NCBI GenBank assembly: GCA_902538495.1 | Contig: CACBFJ010000003.1 | Location: 39,045 to 103,044 of the forward strand | Direction: 5' to 3' | Source of the DNA: an uncultured Pelagibacteraceae bacterium | Lineage (GTDB): Bacteria; Pseudomonadota; Alphaproteobacteria; Pelagibacterales; Pelagibacteraceae | DNA: 64,000 nucleotides | Shown: piece after piece, positions 1 to 6,884 of the stretch | Layout: the number at the start of each line of letters is the position of its first letter | Position numbering within the stretch: the first letter of the stretch is position 1 | Made by a program: the position numbers and the translations under genes | The notes under the pieces: model-generated | Database searches by the model: none | Told to the model about the DNA's origin: nothing | Seen by the model: only the letters and a program-made list of their open reading frames with translations

Positions 1-450
1 TATAAAGATCAAAATTTATATGAGTCAATTAGTGCTTATGGAATTGGGTTCCACAGACACAATTCAGAAATAGAACAAACTTTAAAAGAATATTCAAACA
101 AAAAAATTGAATTTAATTTCACTCCACATCTAACACCAATGTTTAGAGGAATTTTGAGTACAATTTATGTAGAGATCAATAAAAATGTTTCTCAAAACAA
201 AATCAAAAAAGTTTTAGTAAATTATTATAAAAACGATATTTTTATTAAAATTCTAAAAAATGATGCTTTAATAAGTACTAATGATGTAATAAATACTAAC
301 AAATGTCTTATATCAGTATGTAAGACGAAAAATAAAAATAAGTTAATTATTCTTTCAGCAATAGATAATCTTATCAAGGGTGGATCTGGTCAAGGTATAC
401 AAAACATGAATTTAAAATTTGGATTTCCTTTAAAAACTGGACTTATATGA
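1..450 (+). CDS. argC: N-acetyl-gamma-glutamyl-phosphate reductase, C-terminal part
   Basis: This is the last 149 residues of the NADPH-dependent reductase that carries out the third step of arginine synthesis in the cytoplasm. The frame is open from base 1, so the nucleotide-binding half and the catalytic cysteine lie outside the window. The fragment shows the HLTPM segment (from fragment residue 43) and, near the end, GSGQGIQNMN, which is typical of the ArgC C-terminus. The stop codon overlaps the next start as ATGA, which suggests co-transcription with the small gene and hom that follow. Identity is secure; only the start is missing. Confidence 0.93.
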   Translation, partial: YKDQNLYESISAYGIGFHRHNSEIEQTLKEYSNKKIEFNFTPHLTPMFRGILSTIYVEINKNVSQNKIKKVLVNYYKNDIFIKILKNDALISTNDVINTNKCLISVCKTKNKNKLIILSAIDNLIKGGSGQGIQNMNLKFGFPLKTGLI

Positions 451-674
451 AAAAAATAAATCTAATTTCAATTTTAATAATCTTTTCATCATGTTCTTTT
501 AGTAATGATTCTGCTTATTGGAATGAACACAACAAAAAAAAAGTTAAAGAACAAAAAAAATTGGCTAAAATAATTAAAAAATCAAAAGATATTACATTAA
601 TGTCTTTAAACGAGTACAAGATTTATATAGATGATTATATTAAAAAAAGTAAATATCCTGATATAGCAAGATGA
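447..674 (+). CDS. small lipoprotein-like hypothetical protein
   Basis: This is a 75-residue protein of unknown function. It begins with a lysine pair and a hydrophobic stretch, then SSC at residues 14-16, so it could be a short lipoprotein attached at that cysteine. The lipobox is weak because phenylalanine sits at -3. The rest is lysine-rich and probably helical. It overlaps argC by four bases upstream and hom by four bases downstream (ATGA at both ends). That makes it a translationally coupled member of the run and supports it as a real gene. No family is recognised. Confidence 0.6.
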   Translation: MKKINLISILIIFSSCSFSNDSAYWNEHNKKKVKEQKKLAKIIKKSKDITLMSLNEYKIYIDDYIKKSKYPDIAR

Positions 675-1963
675 AAGATTTAATAAATATTGCAATAATT
701 GGCTTAGGACAAATAGGTATTTACCTTTACAATGAGTTGAGATCAAAAAAAAAAGAAATTGAGAGAAAAACTGGAAAAAAAATTAAGATTGTTGCTATAT
801 CTGCAAAAAATAGGAACAAAAAAAGAAGATTTCAAATTCAAAAAAATATATTCTTTAAAAAACCACTTCAAATTTTTAGAGATAAAAAAATAGATGTACT
901 ATTTGAATGCATAGGTCAATCTGACGGTATTTCAAAAAAGATCGTCGAAACTGCTCTTAAAAATAAAATACACGTCATAACACCTAACAAAGCTTTAATT
1001 GCAAAACATGGGGATCGTTTAGCAAAACTTGCTGAAAAAAATAATATAAATTTAGAATTTGAAGCCTCTGTTGCAGGAGGGATCCCTATCTTAAGAACGA
1101 TTAAGGAAGGTTTAGCAACAAATAAAATCGATAAAGTCTACGGAATTTTGAATGGAACAACCAACTATATCTTATCTGAAATGGAAAATAGTAACGAAAA
1201 CTTTAATAAAGTTTTACAAAAAGCACAACAACTTGGCTATGCAGAGCCAGGAAACCCAAAACTTGATCTGAATGGGTTTGATGCGTTTGCGAAAGTAAGA
1301 ATTTTATCTGCTCTCTCGTTTAATACAAAAATTTCTAAACATAAATGTATAATGCAAGGTATTGAAAATATCGATTTAAAAGACATTAAAATCGCAGGTC
1401 AACTAGGATTAAGAGTTAAACTTCTTGGTATTTCTGAAGTAATCAATCATAGATTATTTGAAACTGTGCATCCATGCTTAGTTAGTAAAAATACTTATAT
1501 TGGAAATGTTAATGGGGTTATGAATGCTGTTATTATAGAGGGTAAACCAATAGGTGAGAGTGTCCTGCAAGGCGAGGGTGCTGGCCCAGGTCCAACCTCA
1601 TCTTCTCTATTGTCTGATTTATTGTCAATTTTGAGAGGAAATATTAAGTATCCATTTGGTTTATCCTCAAAAAAAAGAAAATCTCTTAAATCATTTAATA
1701 ATGATAATTATACTAATTCTTTGTATCTTAGATTTGAAGTAAATGACAAACAAGGGGTTCTTTCTCTTATAACAAATAGATTAGCTAAATATAAAATTTC
1801 TGTAAAAAGAATAATCCAGACACCAGATAAAAAAAACAAGAAGGCGACTATAGTCATCATTACCCATAAAACTTCTGAGAAGAATGCTAGTAATTGCTTA
1901 TCTATATTTAGAAAAAACAAGAATATTCTTAGATCTCCAACATTAATTCGATTATATAATTAA
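671..1963 (+). CDS. hom: homoserine dehydrogenase
   Basis: A 430-residue enzyme that reduces aspartate semialdehyde to homoserine for threonine and methionine synthesis. The N-terminal Rossmann domain has GLGQIG at residues 11-16 and the TPNKALIA segment near 109. The catalytic domain shows the family patterns GGIPILRTIKEGL and, further on, EPGNPKLDLNGFDAFAK, whose lysine is expected to act in catalysis. The last 80 residues look like an ACT domain, the usual site of threonine feedback. Length is normal for the monofunctional bacterial enzyme. It overlaps the preceding small gene by four bases and the following carrier gene by one (TAATG). Confidence 0.95.
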   Translation: MKDLINIAIIGLGQIGIYLYNELRSKKKEIERKTGKKIKIVAISAKNRNKKRRFQIQKNIFFKKPLQIFRDKKIDVLFECIGQSDGISKKIVETALKNKIHVITPNKALIAKHGDRLAKLAEKNNINLEFEASVAGGIPILRTIKEGLATNKIDKVYGILNGTTNYILSEMENSNENFNKVLQKAQQLGYAEPGNPKLDLNGFDAFAKVRILSALSFNTKISKHKCIMQGIENIDLKDIKIAGQLGLRVKLLGISEVINHRLFETVHPCLVSKNTYIGNVNGVMNAVIIEGKPIGESVLQGEGAGPGPTSSSLLSDLLSILRGNIKYPFGLSSKKRKSLKSFNNDNYTNSLYLRFEVNDKQGVLSLITNRLAKYKISVKRIIQTPDKKNKKATIVIITHKTSEKNASNCLSIFRKNKNILRSPTLIRLYN

Positions 1964-2865
1964 TGGATATTTATATAAAACTTTTTGAGGTTTTATTCCC
2001 AGTATTTTTCGTAGTTGGTATTGGATATTACTTAGGTAAAAAAAATCCTAAAATAGACACAACTTTTATTACTAATTTTGCTGCTAATGTTGGAACCCCA
2101 GCAATGATTATTTATGCATTAAATCCAGTTAATATCTCTTTCAATATTTTTTTAAATTATTTTTGGTATTACGCGCTAGCTATTGTTGGTTTTATGATTA
2201 CTGGAGTTATAATACTATTTCTTCTAAACACTAAAGATATTATAAGAGAATTACCTCCACTAACAATGCCAAATACTGGAAATATGGGCTTGCCTATATG
2301 TTTGTTTGCTTATGGTTCACAAGGACTTGGAGTTTCAGCCGCAATATCTGCTTTAATTATTTTATGCCATTTTACCCTAGGTGTATTTCTTGCTGATAGA
2401 AAATTTAGTTTGGAAGTTATACTTAAAAGTCCTCCGTTTTACGCAATAATAATTTCCGTTTTTTTGCTTTATTACGACTTAGAACTTCCAGGGTTTGTTG
2501 AAAATACCACTTTTCTATTAATGTATGCTACAATATTTCTAATTTTAATGTCTTTGGGAATTGCTCTAACAAGACTAAAGGTCTTCTCACTTTATAAAGC
2601 AATATTTTCTTCTATAGGACGAGTAATCATTGGTCCTATAATTGGATACTTATTGATTTTATATTTTAATCTAGAGGGATTTGCGGCCGGTGTTTTATTA
2701 ATTCAATGTTCTATGCCAAGTGCAGTTCTTAATTACCTTGTTGCCTCTATATATTCTCCTAAAAAGATTGTTGATAGTGTTGCTAGTACTATTGTTGTTT
2801 CGACATTGATGTCATTTATAACTGTGCCAATAGTAGTATTCTTTGCTTTAAAATACTTTAATTAA
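1963..2865 (+). CDS. AEC-family transporter (auxin efflux carrier-like permease)
   Basis: A 300-residue inner-membrane protein with about ten hydrophobic segments. The segment PNTGNMGLP near residue 105 fits the conserved glycine/proline-rich break of the AEC (PIN-like) family, whose bacterial members export small organic anions or amino-acid-like compounds. The start ATG overlaps the hom stop by one base, so translation is probably coupled. The substrate cannot be read from sequence, but position behind hom makes an amino acid or related metabolite plausible. Family assignment is good; function is inferred. Confidence 0.82.
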   Translation: MDIYIKLFEVLFPVFFVVGIGYYLGKKNPKIDTTFITNFAANVGTPAMIIYALNPVNISFNIFLNYFWYYALAIVGFMITGVIILFLLNTKDIIRELPPLTMPNTGNMGLPICLFAYGSQGLGVSAAISALIILCHFTLGVFLADRKFSLEVILKSPPFYAIIISVFLLYYDLELPGFVENTTFLLMYATIFLILMSLGIALTRLKVFSLYKAIFSSIGRVIIGPIIGYLLILYFNLEGFAAGVLLIQCSMPSAVLNYLVASIYSPKKIVDSVASTIVVSTLMSFITVPIVVFFALKYFN

Positions 2866-2883
2866 TATATATCCTATTAATAG

Positions 2884-3729
2884 ATGAAGGCTATAACTTT
2901 CAATCTATTGGCCTGGGTAATGCTTCCAATTATGGATGGATTTGCAAAATATCTAAGTGCTGATCTTCCAGTCTTACAAATAACTTGGGCAAGATATTTT
3001 TTTACCGTTGCATTTACTTTTCCAATTATGTTCCTATTTTTTAGAAAAAATCTTGTGTGGACTGATAAACCAAAATTACAAATTACGAGAGGGATAATTC
3101 TTTTAACAGCTAATATTTGTTTCTTTTATGCAATTTCGATAATTTCTTTAGCCAAAGCACTAACTTTAGCTTTTGTTGCTCCTTTGATTGTAACTGCTTT
3201 TTCTCCAATTTTTTTAGGTGAGAGAGTTGGATTTAGGAGATGGTCTGCAGTTATTATAGGATTTATAGGTTCATTAGTAGTTATAAGGCCTGGTTTTGTT
3301 GAAATAAATTTAGCGAGTATTGCTGCGCTTGGAACAGGTGTAATGTATGGGTTTTATTTAATTATTACTCGTAAATTGAGCACGTCAGACAACCCTCTAT
3401 TAACTTTATTATTAACTGGTGTAGTAGGGGCCATAATCATATCTTTTGTGATGCCATTTGTTTGGGTTAAACCTAATTTTAATCAGTGGTCTATCATGGC
3501 TGCAATAGGTATTTTTGCATGTTTAGGGCATTTTTTTCTAATATTGTCTCTTAAATACGCTGATGCCTCTAAATTAGCTCCATTTAGTTACTTTGAAATT
3601 ATTACAAATATAATTATAGGTTATTATTTCTTTAGTGATTTCCCAGATTATTGGACTTTCTTTGGTTTATTTATTATTGTATTGAGTGGTATCTATATCT
3701 CTAGAAGAGAAAACCTTGTTAAAAAGTAA
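2884..3729 (+). CDS. EamA/DMT-superfamily transporter
   Basis: A 281-residue integral membrane protein with about ten hydrophobic segments arranged as two EamA repeats (roughly residues 5-135 and 145-275). The first repeat has the TWARYFF and LGERVGFRRW segments typical of drug/metabolite exporters; the second has LAPFSYFE, the usual equivalent near the C-terminal half. It follows the AEC gene after 18 bases on the same strand and is the last gene before a long non-coding stretch. Substrate unknown. Confidence 0.85.
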   Translation: MKAITFNLLAWVMLPIMDGFAKYLSADLPVLQITWARYFFTVAFTFPIMFLFFRKNLVWTDKPKLQITRGIILLTANICFFYAISIISLAKALTLAFVAPLIVTAFSPIFLGERVGFRRWSAVIIGFIGSLVVIRPGFVEINLASIAALGTGVMYGFYLIITRKLSTSDNPLLTLLLTGVVGAIIISFVMPFVWVKPNFNQWSIMAAIGIFACLGHFFLILSLKYADASKLAPFSYFEIITNIIIGYYFFSDFPDYWTFFGLFIIVLSGIYISRRENLVKK

Positions 3730-3730
3730 A

Positions 3731-3758
3731 ATAATAGGTATTATTTATTTACTATTAT
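3731..3758 (+). repeat. inverted repeat after the DMT transporter gene
   Basis: ATAATAG at 3731-3737 pairs with CTATTAT at 3752-3758 across a 14-base AT-only loop, directly after the transporter stop codon. It could form a weak hairpin protecting the 3' end of the mRNA. It has no U tract and the surroundings are so AT-rich that chance pairing is possible. Confidence 0.3.
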
Positions 3759-3792
3759 CTAAAGTATTACATTAAGTAATGCAATTAAGCTA

Positions 3793-3821
3793 TTGTTTTT
3801 ATTGTATTTTATTAATATTAT
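3793..3821 (+). promoter_or_regulatory. candidate sigma-70 promoter of a short transcript
   Basis: TTGTTT at 3793-3798 and TATTAT at 3816-3821 are separated by 17 bases, the usual spacing for the vegetative sigma factor. A second overlapping pair (TTGTAT at 3802, TAATAT at 3825, also 17 apart) exists. Either would start a transcript near 3830 that runs into the terminator at 3924-3948. AT-rich background makes such pairs common, so support comes mainly from the terminator downstream. Confidence 0.35.
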
Positions 3822-3827
3822 AAATAA

Positions 3828-3950
3828 TATAATTTTTGGATTTTTGGGTTATTTAATGTTAAATTTTCCTCAATACGCTGAGCAAAAGTGCAGATTTATA
3901 TCAAATTATGAAAAATATTAAATAGCCCTATAAAATAGGGGCTTTTTTCC
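3828..3950 (+). ncRNA. candidate small RNA ending in an intrinsic terminator
   Basis: A stretch of about 120 bases lies between a promoter-like pair and a clear terminator with no recognised gene. It contains a small internal pairing (CTCA and TGAG around 3871-3884). It also contains a 21-codon ORF (ATG at 3856, stop at 3919-3921) that ends just before the terminator stem. That ORF has no strong ribosome binding site, so a regulatory RNA is as likely as a peptide mRNA. Family unknown. Confidence 0.35.
3924..3948 (+). terminator. intrinsic terminator
   Basis: AGCCCTAT pairs with ATAGGGGCT, with one bulged G and a short A-rich loop, followed at once by a run of six T. This is a standard Rho-independent terminator for rightward transcription and is unusually GC-rich for the region. 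Confidence 0.75.
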
Positions 3951-4108
3951 AATTGTGATAATGAAAATTTCCTAAAAATAGAGCAGTCTAAAAGTATTGA
4001 TATAGTTGAATAGTAGAGCGATGCACTAATTGAATATACCATTTAAACGCCCGTAGAGGGGTCTATTTTAAGTATAGGCTAATATATGGTACAACTAAAG
4101 GGTGAATT

Positions 4109-4171
4109 ATGTTATTTAGAAAGAAATCACGTAAAAATGTAAAAAAAGGTTTATTTTACTTACTTTTTTAA
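4109..4171 (+). CDS. candidate 20-residue basic peptide
   Basis: A short ORF (ATG at 4109, TAA at 4169-4171) encoding a peptide with a strongly basic first half (RKKSRKNVKKG) and a hydrophobic tail. The sequence AAGGGTG lies five bases before the ATG, a better ribosome binding site than most genes here have, which is the only real argument for translation. It resembles a small membrane-associating peptide. No family is recognised and it may be chance. Confidence 0.25.
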   Translation: MLFRKKSRKNVKKGLFYLLF

Positions 4172-4194
4172 CTTAAAAAAGGTTTAAAATAGCG

Positions 4195-4473
4195 CTAAAT
4201 AGATACTTTTTCAGATCTAAGTAATTTGAGCTTTTGTCTGATTCCGCCTCTCCCAGAATAACCTCCAAGACCTCCATCAGATCTAATCACTCTGTGACAG
4301 GGTATTTTTGGAGCATATGGGTTTTTAGCACAAGCATTTGCGACTGCACGGGCTGCTTTAGGGTTTTTAATGGCGATCGCTACTTGTTTATATGTTTTTA
4401 CGCTGCCTTTAGGGATAGTTATTAAATATTTCCAAACTCTTAATTGAAATTTTGTTCCAAGTAGGGATCTCAT
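4195..4473 (-). CDS. short MGMT/Ogt-family DNA alkyltransferase-like protein
   Basis: A 92-residue protein equal to the C-terminal DNA-binding domain of O6-alkylguanine-DNA alkyltransferase. It has the acceptor motif PCHRV with Cys59, the upstream helix ARAVANACAKNP and the GGYSGR turn. The N-terminal domain of full-length Ada/Ogt is absent, as in alkyltransferase-like proteins, but the acceptor cysteine is kept, so it may still repair. The ATG at 4471-4473 is chosen because homology begins there. A longer frame starting TTG at 4512 would read through a terminator stem. There is no ribosome binding site: the ATG directly follows a run of nine T. Confidence 0.85.
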   Translation of the reverse strand: MRSLLGTKFQLRVWKYLITIPKGSVKTYKQVAIAIKNPKAARAVANACAKNPYAPKIPCHRVIRSDGGLGGYSGRGGIRQKLKLLRSEKVSI

Positions 4474-4527
4474 AAAAAAAAACCCTGATTCTTTACACTT
4501 TTTACGGTGCAAAGATCAGAATTTTAT
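4474..4527 (-). terminator. intrinsic terminator directly before the alkyltransferase start codon
   Basis: On the minus strand CTGATCTTTGCAC pairs with GTGTAAAGAATCAG (one bulged A, one G-U pair) around a CGTAAAAA loop. A GGG and nine T follow, ending exactly at the alkyltransferase ATG. It is a strong terminator for the structured RNA upstream. Its position means that any read-through transcript would carry the alkyltransferase gene. Confidence 0.8.
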
Positions 4528-4676
4528 GGCTCGTCGTTTTATGCGCTACCGCCGAACCGACCACCCTGTATGTTTAGCGCTGCTTTACAGGGTTTTCTGC
4601 CCTCCAGACTTAAACCTCTCGGCCTTTCTCTGGCTGGCCAGTTAAGAGTTGCCTCTTAAGTTAAAATTACTTTAAC
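4474..4676 (-). ncRNA. structured non-coding RNA, family not identified
   Basis: About 200 bases far richer in GC than the surroundings, with several hairpins that fit the minus strand. TTAAGAG pairs with CTCTTAA around a GCAA (GNRA) tetraloop (4642-4659). GCC-AG-CCAGA pairs with TCTGG-AG-GGC with a symmetric AG/AG internal loop. ACCCTGTA pairs with TACAGGGT (4563-4570 and 4586-4593). GGTTCG pairs with CGAGCC near 4533-4557. The intrinsic terminator closes the 3' end. The GNRA loop and the U tract fix the strand. I looked for tmRNA, RNase P, SRP and 6S signatures and did not find them. It could be a free small RNA or a long leader of the alkyltransferase gene. Confidence 0.65.
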
Positions 4677-4689
4677 AGACTGAAATTTA

Positions 4690-5000
4690 AATTGTTATCA
4701 CTAATTAGTTGTTTTTTATAATTAAATGATTTTTCTGTGAATTTCGGGGATAACTTTTATTTTGTAAGCAATATTAGGTAACTTGCAAAGAATATAATCG
4801 CCATACTTGATAGAAATATTGTATTTATACTTTTACCAGTATTTTTATACTGAATAACACTTAAAATAATAAATCCAATTGAACTTATTAAAAACCATAC
4901 CGCAGGAATTTCTCCATCAATTGATCCCATATATTTGTAATTTAAACTATTGACATTAAAAATCACTTGATATATTACTAATGATAATTAATTGTTATCA
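4690..5000. repeat. direct repeat pair AATTGTTATCA, 300 bases apart
   Basis: AATTGTTATCA occurs at 4690-4700 and again at 4990-5000, in the same orientation, with similar following bases (CTAATTA and ATAGTAATTA). The right copy is part of the inverted repeat before the integrase gene. The segment between the copies holds one small gene. AT-richness weakens the case, but the 11-base identity at exactly 300 bases next to a recombinase is worth noting. Confidence 0.4.
4757..4966 (-). CDS. small hypothetical membrane protein
   Basis: A 69-residue protein with two hydrophobic segments (about residues 22-40 and 47-66) and a short polar N-terminus. It is encoded opposite to the adjacent integrase, between two copies of an 11-base repeat. 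No family is recognised. The preceding bases do not show a clear ribosome binding site. It could be a small inner-membrane protein carried as cargo of the integrase locus. Confidence 0.5.
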   Translation of the reverse strand: MIFNVNSLNYKYMGSIDGEIPAVWFLISSIGFIILSVIQYKNTGKSINTIFLSSMAIIFFASYLILLTK

Positions 5001-5008
5001 ATAGTAAT
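4974..5008. promoter_or_regulatory. 14-7-14 inverted repeat upstream of the integrase (candidate recombination core or operator)
   Basis: ATTACTAATGATAA (4974-4987) and TTATCAATAGTAAT (4995-5008) are reverse complements except at one position, with a 7-base centre TTAATTG. Two inverted arms of 11-14 bases flanking 6-8 bases is the layout of tyrosine-recombinase core sites such as lox, FRT and dif. The site ends three bases before the integrase ATG, so it could equally be an operator controlling that gene. Confidence 0.5.
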
Positions 5009-5011
5009 TAT

Positions 5012-5965
5012 ATGAGTGAACTGACTACAGATCTAAAATCGCTTCATGAGGCTACACTAAATAACCTTAAGAGTTCTAAGGCAAATAATACATTAAGAGC
5101 ATATAAATCTGACTTTAAAGATTTTGGAGCTTTTTGTTCTAAGCATGGCTTAAACTCGTTACCATCAGAACCTAAAATAGTTTCTTTATACCTAACCCAT
5201 CTTTCTAAAAATTCAAAAATTAGTACTTTAAGAAGACGATTAGTATCAATTAGTATGGTTCACAGATTAAAAGGGTATTATTTAGATACGAAGCATCCAA
5301 TCATAATTGAAAACTTAATGGGGATTAGAAGAGTTAAGGGAAGTATTCAAAAAGGAAAAAAACCTATACTAATCAATCATTTAAAATCAATTATTGATGT
5401 AATTAATAAACAAAAAGTTAATGACATTAAAAAGTTTAGAGATAAATCAATCATACTGATAGGTTTTGGAGGTGGTTTTAGAAGAACTGAGCTAATTTCG
5501 ATTGATTATGAGGATCTAGAATTTGTGAGTGAGGGTCTTAAAATTAGCATTAAAAAATCAAAAACTGATCAATTTGGCGAAGGGATGATTAAAGGGCTAC
5601 CCTACTTCACAAATGAAAGCTATTGTCCAATAATTAATCTTAAAAAATGGTTAGAAATTTCAAAGATTAAATCTGGACCTATTTTTAGAAGATTTTCAAA
5701 AGGTTTATCTTTAACAGAAAAAAGATTAACTGACCAATCTGTTGTTTTACTAATTAAAGAATATTTAAATTTAGCAGGTATTGAGAATAAAAACTTTGCA
5801 GGTCATAGTTTAAGATCTGGTTTCGCAACTGTTGCTGCACAATCTGGAGCAGATGAGAGAAGTATAATGGCTATGACAGGTCACAAGACAACACAAATGG
5901 TTAGAAGATACATTAAAGAAGCAAATATTTTCGAAAATAATGCTTTAAATAAGATAAAAATTTAA
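5012..5965 (+). CDS. tyrosine recombinase/integrase
   Basis: A 317-residue site-specific recombinase with an N-terminal SAM-like core-binding domain (about 10-95) and a catalytic domain. All catalytic positions are present: Arg157 in GGGFRRTE, Lys184 in KSKTDQ, His265 and Arg268 in HSLRSG, His291 in TGHK, and the nucleophile Tyr300 in MVRRYIKEA. It is therefore likely active. It is not clearly XerC or XerD. Its start lies three bases after a strong inverted repeat. Its stop overlaps the convergent GT11 gene by four bases. With the glycosyltransferases and tRNA-Glu nearby it suggests an integrated element. Confidence 0.92.
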   Translation: MSELTTDLKSLHEATLNNLKSSKANNTLRAYKSDFKDFGAFCSKHGLNSLPSEPKIVSLYLTHLSKNSKISTLRRRLVSISMVHRLKGYYLDTKHPIIIENLMGIRRVKGSIQKGKKPILINHLKSIIDVINKQKVNDIKKFRDKSIILIGFGGGFRRTELISIDYEDLEFVSEGLKISIKKSKTDQFGEGMIKGLPYFTNESYCPIINLKKWLEISKIKSGPIFRRFSKGLSLTEKRLTDQSVVLLIKEYLNLAGIENKNFAGHSLRSGFATVAAQSGADERSIMAMTGHKTTQMVRRYIKEANIFENNALNKIKI

Positions 5966-6870
5966 ATACTCACCCATTTTTCAGGCCAAAAATCTCGATT
6001 ATTTGAAGGGTTCAAATTTTTAGGCCTGACACATATTTTATCATCAAAATTTGATAACCATGCACCCCACCAATGAAAAGTTGATGGCCCAACAATAAAA
6101 TATCGACACTGTGTAAGTAAAAAAAAATCAGTTAGGATTTTGTCTTTATTGTTAATTACAAAAATAAATTTGTTAGTATCAAAGTATTTATCAAGATTAT
6201 CAAAATCATTGCTCCAAATTAAGTATTTTGGATTATCAATTCTTTTATTAAAGTACACAATTGCTTTATTGATATAATCTATAGTTTCCTTAACAAATGA
6301 AAAGGATTTATTCAAATTTGTGGAAGAATACTTATTATTAATTCTCTCAGAAAATCTATTTTGTCTGATACAAATTGAAACTACGTTATTTTTTTTAATG
6401 ATATTTAGATATTCATTATCGGAAAATTGATCTTTATTCTTAATATCAAATTCATTTAGCAGATCATTACGATTATCAACAAAGTATTTTTCAGATTCAA
6501 AATTTCCATCAATAAAAAAAAAATTATTAGCATTACTTAAATCTAAAGGTGAATACTCTGAAAGCTTATTAGAATCTTTCTTTTCAAAATAGAACTTTTT
6601 ATGTTTTGTAAATTTATCAAAGAAAATTAGTATCTTCTTTAATAAATTTTTATATGGATTTTCAAAAGAAAATTCTTTAGATGCTGCTATTGCTGATATA
6701 TTAAATCTGTCTAAAACATAATCATATATATGTTTATTTTGACAATACCCACTTAATATATCTATATAATGGTCAAAATTATTTTTTTTACATAAAGAAT
6801 ATGAGTTGGCATACATAAATAATTGATTACCCAGTCCCTCTGATATTTTAGTAATAATCTTTTTTTTCAT
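5962..6870 (-). CDS. GT11-like glycosyltransferase (alpha-1,2-fucosyltransferase family)
   Basis: A 302-residue cytoplasmic glycosyltransferase. The N-terminal EGLGNQLFMYA (residues 11-21) is the family 11 signature, and GPSTFHWWGAWLS near residue 265 matches the C-terminal SxSTFSWWGAWL motif. The central nucleotide-binding motif, HxRRGD in classic members, reads CIRQNRFS, so donor or acceptor use may differ from fucosyltransferases studied so far. It lies directly after the 708-residue glycosyltransferase (14-base gap), so both probably build one surface glycan or glycolipid. Family sure; substrate unknown. Confidence 0.85.
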   Translation of the reverse strand: MKKKIITKISEGLGNQLFMYANSYSLCKKNNFDHYIDILSGYCQNKHIYDYVLDRFNISAIAASKEFSFENPYKNLLKKILIFFDKFTKHKKFYFEKKDSNKLSEYSPLDLSNANNFFFIDGNFESEKYFVDNRNDLLNEFDIKNKDQFSDNEYLNIIKKNNVVSICIRQNRFSERINNKYSSTNLNKSFSFVKETIDYINKAIVYFNKRIDNPKYLIWSNDFDNLDKYFDTNKFIFVINNKDKILTDFFLLTQCRYFIVGPSTFHWWGAWLSNFDDKICVRPKNLNPSNNRDFWPEKWVSI

Positions 6871-6884
6871 AAGTTTTAAAAAGG

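Larger units (their letters stand above)
3730..4194. other. 465-base intergenic stretch of the accessory region
   Basis: No long gene is present. Going rightward it holds a weak inverted repeat, a promoter-like pair, a candidate short transcript ending in an intrinsic terminator (about 3828-3950), and a 20-codon ORF with a good ribosome binding site at 4109-4171. It also holds two near-copies of an AAAAAAGGTTTA block at about 4143 and 4175. The stretch separates the hom-transporter run from the alkyltransferase and integrase genes and probably marks the left edge of the accessory region. Confidence 0.6.

Noticed and set aside
4195..4512. Longer alkyltransferase start at TTG 4512
   Set aside because: The extra residues would be encoded by a terminator stem and T run; homology begins at the ATG at 4473.
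4526..4645. 39-codon plus-strand ORF rich in arginine and cysteine
   Set aside because: It lies entirely inside the structured minus-strand RNA, and its odd composition is explained by the GC-rich hairpins.
4474..4676. tmRNA, RNase P RNA, SRP RNA or 6S RNA
   Set aside because: No T-arm/CCA or tag ORF, no RNase P core, no GGAAGCAGC-type SRP tip and no long 6S-like bubble could be found, so no name was given.
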